Shown here: positions 59,189 to 64,000 of the stretch, in pieces
Layout of the letters: every line of letters begins with the position of its first letter
Numbering within the stretch: the stretch's first letter is position 1
Assembly: GCF_017368815.1 (NCBI RefSeq)
Contig: NZ_JAFNME010000018.1
Span: 1 to 64,000, forward strand
DNA: 64,000 nt
Source of the DNA: Comamonas denitrificans
GTDB taxonomy: Bacteria > Pseudomonadota > Gammaproteobacteria > Burkholderiales > Burkholderiaceae_C
Direction of reading: 5' to 3'
Notes under the pieces: generated by a model
Seen by the model: only the letters and a program-made list of their open reading frames with translations
Told to the model about the DNA's origin: nothing
Database searches by the model: none
Translations under genes and position numbers: made by a program

Positions 59189-60589
59189 ATGCGCCAAGAA
59201 AGCGACTTCCTCGGTTCCAAAGATTTGCCTGATACCGCCTACTGGGGCGTGCACGCGGCCCGTGCGGTGGAGAACTTCCCCATCACCGGCCACAGCGTGG
59301 CGCAAATGCCCCACCTGATCCGCGCGTTCGCCTATGTGAAAAAAGCGGCGGCTGCGGCCAACCTGAGCCTGGGCACCATCAATGCCCAGCAGGCCCAGGC
59401 CATCGCCCAAGCCTGCGATGACGTGGCCACCGGCATGCTGGATGCGCATTTCGTCGTGGACGTGCTGCAAGGCGGCGCAGGCACTTCGACCAATATGAAT
59501 GCCAACGAAGTGATTGCCAACCGGGCGCTGGAAATCATCGGCCAACCCAAAGGCGCTTATGACGTGATTCACCCCAATGACCACGTGAACGCTTCGCAAT
59601 CGACCAACGACACCTACCCCACGGCGGTGAAGCTGGCCACTTACTTTGGCATTCAAGATTTGCTGGCCGCCTTGGCCGCGCTGCGCGGGGCTTTCCAGGT
59701 GAAAGCGGAAGAGTTTAAAAATATTCTAAAAATTGGCCGCACCCAGCTGCAAGATGCCGTGCCCATGACCTTGGGCCAAGAATTTACCGCCTTCGCCTCG
59801 ATGATTGCCGCCGACGAAAAACGCCTGCGCGAATCGGCCAGCCTGCTGTGCGAAATCAACATGGGCGGCACCGCCATTGGCACCGGCATCAACGCCCCCG
59901 TGGGCTACGCCGATGTGGTCACCGCCAAGTTGGCCGAGTTTTCCGGCGTGCCCGTCGTCAAAGCCGAGGACATGATTGCCGCCACCGCCGATACCGGGGT
60001 ATTTGCCGATATTTCGGGCATTTTGAAGCGCATCGCCGTCAAGCTCTCCAAGATCAGCAACGATTTGCGCCTGCTGTCGTCCGGCCCGCAGGCCGGCGTG
60101 GGGGATATCAAGCTGCCGGCCCGCCAGGCGGGCTCGTCCATCATGCCCGGCAAGGTCAATCCGGTGATTCCGGAAGTGGTGAGCATTGCCTGCTTTGAAG
60201 CCATTGGCAACGATGCCGCCATCACCATGGCCGTCGAAGCCGGGCAATTGCAGCTCAACGCGTTTGAGCCGCTCATGGCCTGGGCCCTGCACAAAAGCCT
60301 GCGCCACCTGGCCGCTGCCTGCCGCACGCTGCAAGTGCATTGCGTCGAAGGCATCGAGGCCAACACGGTGCTGCTGGATGCGCGCATCAACGAATCGGTC
60401 ACCCTGGTCACGGCGCTGAACCCGCTGATTGGCTACGAAAAAGCCGCCAAGATTGCCAAAGCCGCCATCGCCACGGGCAAGCCCATTGCCCAGGTGGCCG
60501 AAGACCTGGGCATCATGAGCCGGGAGAAAATGCAGGCGTTGCTGGTGGTCGATACGCTGACCGCCCCTGGGGCCCTGCGCGCCAGCTAA
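59189..60589 (+). CDS. aspA: Aspartate ammonia-lyase
   Basis: 466 residues. Converts aspartate to fumarate and ammonia. The fumarase/aspartase family motifs are present: GGAGTSTNMNANEVIANRALE, HPNDHVNASQSTNDTYPTA, and the signature GSSIMPGKVNPVIPE with the catalytic Ser. TGRTQLQDA-like IGRTQLQDAVPMTLGQE distinguishes it from fumarase, though a fumarase C cannot be excluded without comparison. ATG 59189 has GTGAGA upstream. The stop TAA abuts a family 1 repeat end. Confidence 0.92.
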   Translation: MRQESDFLGSKDLPDTAYWGVHAARAVENFPITGHSVAQMPHLIRAFAYVKKAAAAANLSLGTINAQQAQAIAQACDDVATGMLDAHFVVDVLQGGAGTSTNMNANEVIANRALEIIGQPKGAYDVIHPNDHVNASQSTNDTYPTAVKLATYFGIQDLLAALAALRGAFQVKAEEFKNILKIGRTQLQDAVPMTLGQEFTAFASMIAADEKRLRESASLLCEINMGGTAIGTGINAPVGYADVVTAKLAEFSGVPVVKAEDMIAATADTGVFADISGILKRIAVKLSKISNDLRLLSSGPQAGVGDIKLPARQAGSSIMPGKVNPVIPEVVSIACFEAIGNDAAITMAVEAGQLQLNAFEPLMAWALHKSLRHLAAACRTLQVHCVEGIEANTVLLDARINESVTLVTALNPLIGYEKAAKIAKAAIATGKPIAQVAEDLGIMSREKMQALLVVDTLTAPGALRAS

Positions 60590-60608
60590 GATCGTGAACA
60601 CGTTCTAA
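60589..60608. repeat. End fragment of dispersed repeat family 1 at the aspA stop
   Basis: AGATCGTGAACACGTTCTAA equals the right terminus of the full copies. It begins at the last base of the aspA stop codon; the rest of the element is absent. Confidence 0.75.
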
Positions 60609-60621
60609 GGCCCATGGCCAT

Positions 60622-60657
60622 AAACAAACAGGCCCTCGCAAGAGGGCCTGTTTGTTT
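60622..60657. terminator. Bidirectional terminator between aspA and hpf-like gene
   Basis: A 16-bp perfect stem (AAACAAACAGGCCCTC with its complement) and a GCAA tetraloop. Confidence 0.95.
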
Positions 60658-60691
60658 ACCGGTGCCTTATGGTTAAGGCTGGGCGGTTGTT

Positions 60692-61048
60692 TTACACCGT
60701 GTCTTCCACCCCGCGAACGCTTTCACGCCCGTTTTTGTCTTTGACTTTGTCAAGGTCGGTTTCTACGGCACGGCGCAGTTTCTCAAGGGCGGCGGTGAAA
60801 GCATCTTTCACCTTCTCGGCCTCGGCATTCACCGCAATGGGTGGACGGCCATTGGCGCGGGTCTCGAGTACGCATTTTTTCCCGGGACCGCCTGTGCCTT
60901 TCAGGGCATCGACCCCGGAGAGGAAGACCTCCACGCGCACTACGTATTCTTTCAGGCGGGAGAGCTTGGCATTGATCTCCTCTTGGGCCCATTGCGCCAG
61001 GGAGTCACCGCCCTGGATGGAATCGTCGGCATGAACTTGTACTTGCAT
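60692..61048 (-). CDS. HPF/RaiA-type ribosome-associated protein
   Basis: 118 residues with the sigma-54-modulation/HPF fold: MQVQVHADDSIQGGDSLAQWAQEEINAKLSRLKEYVVRVEVFLSG, then VLETRANGRPPIAVNAEAEKVKDAFTAALEKLRRAVETDL. Such proteins bind the 30S decoding centre and idle ribosomes in slow growth. It lacks the long C-terminal domain. ATG 61046-61048 is preceded by a perfect AGGAGG. The gene stands alone. Confidence 0.88.
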   Translation of the reverse strand: MQVQVHADDSIQGGDSLAQWAQEEINAKLSRLKEYVVRVEVFLSGVDALKGTGGPGKKCVLETRANGRPPIAVNAEAEKVKDAFTAALEKLRRAVETDLDKVKDKNGRESVRGVEDTV

Positions 61049-61257
61049 GCATATCCTCCTTGTGCTTGCTGCACTGCACACCATGGCGCAGTGCCAAAAC
61101 CGGTGGAGCCTGTGGGATGAGCGGCTTTTCCACCGACCTGGGTACATCCTAAACCCAAAATACCCGGACGCAAGCCATCTTGAAGAAGAATTGCCCTGAG
61201 GTGACAAAACCCCTTCCTCGGGTTACAACCAACGCACCGCTTTGCCGGGTTTACCGA

Positions 61258-62130
61258 ATGTCTGCACCTGCTTCTCATCGTTTAAAAATTGGCCTCTCGG
61301 CCTGCTTTTCCCATGCCGATGCCACGCGGCCGCTGTTTACGGGCAAAACGCTGCAGTACGTCGAGCAGTCGATTGCCCACTGGATCATGTCCGCCGGGGC
61401 CATGGTGGTGATGGTGCCCTGCCCGACCGGAGAAACGGCCAAGGGCGATGTCAGTTTGGCGCATTACGCCGATTGGCTCGATGGCGTGGTCATGCACGGC
61501 GGTGCCGATGTGTGGCCCGGCAGCTATGGCGAAGAGCCCCTGCGCCCCGAGTGGTTGGGCGACCGGGTGCGCGATTTGTACGATCTGGCGGTGGTCGAGG
61601 CCTTCAGCCAGGCCGGCAAGCCCATTTTTGGGGTGTGCCGGGGCTTGCAACTCATCAACGTGGCGTTTGGCGGCACGCTCTACCAAGATATTTTGACCCA
61701 GGTGCCTGGGGCCCAGGTACACCGCAATGCCCATGCCTACGACCGCCACCAGCACGATATTGAGGTGGTGGACGGCTCGCACCTGGCCCGGCTCTATCCC
61801 GGCGTGCGCACGGCGCGGGTCAATAGCATCCACCACCAAGCGATTAAGGACGTGGCCCCGGGCTTTGCCGTGGATGCCTGGAGCATGCCCGATGGCATTG
61901 CCGAGGCGATTTACCGCCAAAACCGCAGCAAAAGCTATGTGGCTGCGACCCAATGGCACCCAGAGTTTGAAATTGCGGAATGCCCCACGCTCAACAGCCG
62001 GCCTTTGCTGGATGATTTTTTGGCCGCCTGTGCCTTGGCCAAGCAGCGCCCGGCCCGCAGCCACAGCCCCTTTCAGATTCGTGACCGGGCGGCCCGTTTG
62101 CTGCGGCGGGCCTTGCTGCGCATACGCTAA
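61258..62130 (+). CDS. Gamma-glutamyl-GABA hydrolase-like glutamine amidotransferase (PuuD family)
   Basis: 290 residues, class I glutamine amidotransferase fold. The nucleophile Cys is in FGVCRGLQLINVAFGGTLYQD, and the His-Glu pair is in QWHPEFE. VVMHGGADVWPGSYGEEP is the oxyanion strand region of the PuuD/gamma-glutamyl hydrolase family (Gly-Gly-x-Asp). It may hydrolyse gamma-glutamyl compounds in polyamine breakdown, but no other puu genes are near. ATG 61258 is chosen; ribosome-binding site weak. Confidence 0.87.
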   Translation: MSAPASHRLKIGLSACFSHADATRPLFTGKTLQYVEQSIAHWIMSAGAMVVMVPCPTGETAKGDVSLAHYADWLDGVVMHGGADVWPGSYGEEPLRPEWLGDRVRDLYDLAVVEAFSQAGKPIFGVCRGLQLINVAFGGTLYQDILTQVPGAQVHRNAHAYDRHQHDIEVVDGSHLARLYPGVRTARVNSIHHQAIKDVAPGFAVDAWSMPDGIAEAIYRQNRSKSYVAATQWHPEFEIAECPTLNSRPLLDDFLAACALAKQRPARSHSPFQIRDRAARLLRRALLRIR

Positions 62131-62137
62131 AATATTG

Positions 62138-62178
62138 ATAGCTGTAACCGCTTCATTCACCATTGCAAAAGCGCAAAA
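62138..62178. repeat. Short family 2 repeat at the start of the kinase gene
   Basis: ATAGCTGTAACCGCTTCATT and GCAAAAGCGCAAAAAT enclose a few bases. It fills the gap before, and runs into, the open frame of the sensor kinase. Confidence 0.6.
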
Positions 62179-63659
62179 ATACTAAAAAAAATGTTCTCAA
62201 AATTTTCCAACGGGAACAGCGTTCCTTGTTTGGCGAAATTTTGGATTGGATGCTCACGCCCCTGTTATTGCTGTGGCCGCTGAGCTTGGCGCTGACGTGG
62301 CTGGTGGCGCAATCCTTGGCCAACAAGCCGTTTGACCGGGCTTTGGAATACAACGCCCATGCCTTGGCCCAGCAGGTGCGCATCGAGTCCGATGGCCGCG
62401 TTGGTTTTAACCAAGCTTTGGCGGCCTACGAAGTGCTGCGCACGGACGATGCCGATTTGATGTACTACCAAATCAGCCATCTGGATGGCACCTGGATTGC
62501 CGGTGAGCATGACTTTCCCAGTGTGCAGCGCAGCCCCAGCCTGCCCCCCCTGGGGCAAGTGCAGCTGCGCGATGATGAGTTGCGCGGCATCCCCATCCGG
62601 ATTGCCGCCTTGTGGATTGCGCTGCCCTTGCCCTCGGCGGGGCAGGTGCTGGTGCAAGTGGCAGAAACACGGGAAAAGCGCAGCATGCTGGCCGCTGAAA
62701 TCATCAAAGGCGTGATGCTGCCGCAATTTGCCATCCTGCCGCTGGCCGTGCTGCTGGTGTGGCTGGCGCTGGCGCGGGGCATTCAGCCCCTGCACCGGCT
62801 GGAGGAGCGCATTCGTGCCCGCAAGCCCGAAGACCTCTCGCCGCTCAATTCCCGCGCTGTACCGCAAGAGGTGCTGCCCTTGGTGGAGGCGGTGAACGAT
62901 TTGCTGCAGCGCTTGAATGAATCGCTGGGCACGCAAAAACGCTTTTTGGCCGATGCGGCGCACCAGCTCAAAACACCGTTGGCTGGGCTGCGCATGCAGG
63001 CCGACTTGGCCCTGCGCCTGGATGTGAGCGCCGAGGAGTTAAAGCGCTCTTTGCAGCTCATTGGCCGCTCCAGCATGCGGGCCACGCACACGGTGAACCA
63101 ATTGCTGGCCTTGGCCCGTGCCGAAGTGGGCAGCGCCAGCTTGCAGCATGAGCCGTGCAATTTGGTCGCGCTGATGGTGACCGTGGTGCAAGAGGTGCTG
63201 CCCCTGGCCTCGGCCAAAAATACCGATTTGGGCTACGAGGGGGCCGAGGAGGACGACCCCGGCGTTTGGGTCATGGGCAACCCCACGCTGCTGCAAGAGA
63301 TGATGAGCAATTTGATTACCAACGCCATCCACTACAGCCCCTCCACCCCCGAGCGCCCGGCCGTGGTGACCGCCCGGGTGCTGCCCGAGCGTTTTAGCGC
63401 CCATGTGGTGCTCCAGGTGGAAGACAACGGCCCGGGGATTGGTGCGGAGGAAAAAGAGCTGGTACTGCAGCCCTTTTACCGTGCCCTGGGCAATGAGGCC
63501 GATGGCTCGGGCCTGGGCCTGCCCATCGTGCAAGAGATTGCGGCCCAGCATGGGGGTGAGCTGCTCATTTTGGATGCCCACCCAGAGAAAAAGCCGCCGG
63601 GCACCTGCATGACGGTGCGCCTGGCCACGATCGAGGCACCCGCCAGCAACGAAGCGTAG
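62163..63659 (+). CDS. Two-component sensor histidine kinase
   Basis: Up to 498 residues. TM1 (MLTPLLLLWPLSLALTWLVAQ), a ~130-residue periplasmic domain, TM2 (MLPQFAILPLAVLLVWLALA), a HAMP-type linker, then the HisKA box ADAAHQLKTPLAGLRMQADL with the phosphorylated His and the ATPase motifs NLITNAIHYS, DNGPGIG and GSGLGLPIV. TctE/QseC-like. The start is uncertain: TTG 62163 is the earliest in-frame choice, and no in-frame ATG precedes the family's usual start QREQRSLFGEILDW; an ATG at 62191 is out of frame. No response regulator gene adjoins, so it may act with a distant one. Confidence 0.88.
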   Translation: MQKRKNTKKNVLKIFQREQRSLFGEILDWMLTPLLLLWPLSLALTWLVAQSLANKPFDRALEYNAHALAQQVRIESDGRVGFNQALAAYEVLRTDDADLMYYQISHLDGTWIAGEHDFPSVQRSPSLPPLGQVQLRDDELRGIPIRIAALWIALPLPSAGQVLVQVAETREKRSMLAAEIIKGVMLPQFAILPLAVLLVWLALARGIQPLHRLEERIRARKPEDLSPLNSRAVPQEVLPLVEAVNDLLQRLNESLGTQKRFLADAAHQLKTPLAGLRMQADLALRLDVSAEELKRSLQLIGRSSMRATHTVNQLLALARAEVGSASLQHEPCNLVALMVTVVQEVLPLASAKNTDLGYEGAEEDDPGVWVMGNPTLLQEMMSNLITNAIHYSPSTPERPAVVTARVLPERFSAHVVLQVEDNGPGIGAEEKELVLQPFYRALGNEADGSGLGLPIVQEIAAQHGGELLILDAHPEKKPPGTCMTVRLATIEAPASNEA

Positions 63660-63689
63660 TGTGCCGGCGGCGCGGCAATGCATGGTGTT

Positions 63690-63711
63690 TTAGAACGTGA
63701 ACACGTTCTTA
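63690..63711. repeat. Collapsed dispersed repeat family 1 copy
   Basis: TTAGAACGTGAACACGTTCTTA joins the two termini of the family with the interior gone. Its last three bases are the rsmA stop codon read in reverse. Confidence 0.75.
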
Positions 63712-64000
63712 GCTCAGGGCTGCGGCCAAGGCTTGGTATTCTGCGCCGCTGACTTCTTCGGCACGGCGCTGCAGATCGAAAGCACCCGAAAAAGATTTTT
63801 CATCCAGCCAGCGTCCCAAGGTGTTGCGCAAAATTTTTCGGCGTTGGCTAAAGGCCACCTGCACCAACTCTTCCAGGACTGCGCGGTTGAGCACGGCCGG
63901 GGCGCTGCGCGGCAGCATGCGCACCACGGCGCTATTGACTTTGGGCGGGGGGTTGAAACTTTCCGGGGGCACAAACAGTACGTTTTCCATAGCGTAGCGC
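63709..64000 (-). CDS. rsmA: 16S rRNA dimethyladenosine transferase, C-terminal part (runs off right edge)
   Basis: The last ~97 codons of RsmA (KsgA), which dimethylates A1518 and A1519 of 16S rRNA; the frame stays open through the right edge (preceding codons RYA), so the true start is outside. [22 protein letters not shown] is the diagnostic block between the methyltransferase core and C-terminal domain, followed by [13 protein letters not shown]. The sequence ends at a stop that lies inside the collapsed family 1 repeat. Confidence 0.95.
   Translation of the reverse strand, partial: RYAMENVLFVPPESFNPPPKVNSAVVRMLPRSAPAVLNRAVLEELVQVAFSQRRKILRNTLGRWLDEKSFSGAFDLQRRAEEVSGAEYQALAAALS

Overview
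The window looks like a GC-rich betaproteobacterial chromosome, most likely Burkholderiales and probably Comamonadaceae. Support comes from the mnmG-rsmG-parA-parB block, a DUF485-ActP acetate symporter pair, a MaeB-type malic enzyme, MurU, a Calvin-subtype class II aldolase, several chemoreceptors and GGDEF/EAL proteins, and AT-rich palindromic intergenic repeats. No ribosomal RNA, phage, IS element or CRISPR array was seen. There is one tRNA (Thr-GGT).

Layout. 0-5.4 kb: a FliK-like gene (cut by the left edge), serA, tRNA-Thr, prfC and an MFS transporter. 5.5-8.7 kb: a flavodoxin-like protein, a membrane-anchored methyltransferase, a Sel1-repeat lipoprotein and a CsgG-like lipoprotein. 8.7-13.7 kb: the segregation/tRNA-modification operon mnmG-rsmG-parA-hydrolase-parB on the minus strand, with four good parS-like ParB sites between 6.0 and 14.6 kb. 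13.9-20.4 kb: GST, chemoreceptor, copper chaperone plus CueR, a fused remnant of a type I restriction system (hsdM start joined to hsdR end), a HARE-HTH/GIY-YIG nuclease, rdgC and a small periplasmic protein.

20.4-21.2 kb is a gene-free AT-rich block with several DnaA boxes and two copies of a DnaA-box plus TAC/CTA trinucleotide (DnaA-trio-like) module. With nearby parS sites and parAB, and a change from mostly minus-strand genes on the left to mostly plus-strand genes on the right, I read it as the probable chromosomal origin, oriC, although dnaA is not in the window. A second AT-rich gap (23.4-23.8 kb) lies beyond the intervening dinG.

23.8-46.8 kb: uppP, a CNNM/CBS transporter, a GGDEF-EAL protein with a phosphohistidine-type phosphatase, an unrecognised gene, then central carbon and redox genes (pyk, fba, pntAB, pgk), a chemoreceptor, a FlgO-like lipoprotein pair, yaeQ, purB, a thioredoxin-TPR protein, a Nudix hydrolase, a diguanylate cyclase and a GNAT enzyme. 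46.9-64 kb: a DUF2061 protein with a Fur-like site, maeB, a barnase-like RNase with its barstar inhibitor, an M20 peptidase, murU, tkt, gap, DUF485-actP, aspA, an HPF-like protein, a glutamine-amidotransferase-like hydrolase, a sensor kinase and the 3' end of rsmA/ksgA.

Two dispersed repeat families run through the window: one with ends like TTAGAACGTGTTCACGATCT (two full copies, three end remnants, several sitting exactly on stop codons), and an AT-rich palindromic family with arms like ATAGCTGCTACCGCTT/AAGCGCTAGCAGCT, which also occurs inside genes. Metabolically the genes fit a motile heterotroph using organic acids (acetate uptake, malic enzyme, aspartase, transhydrogenase) with lower glycolysis/gluconeogenesis and the non-oxidative pentose pathway.
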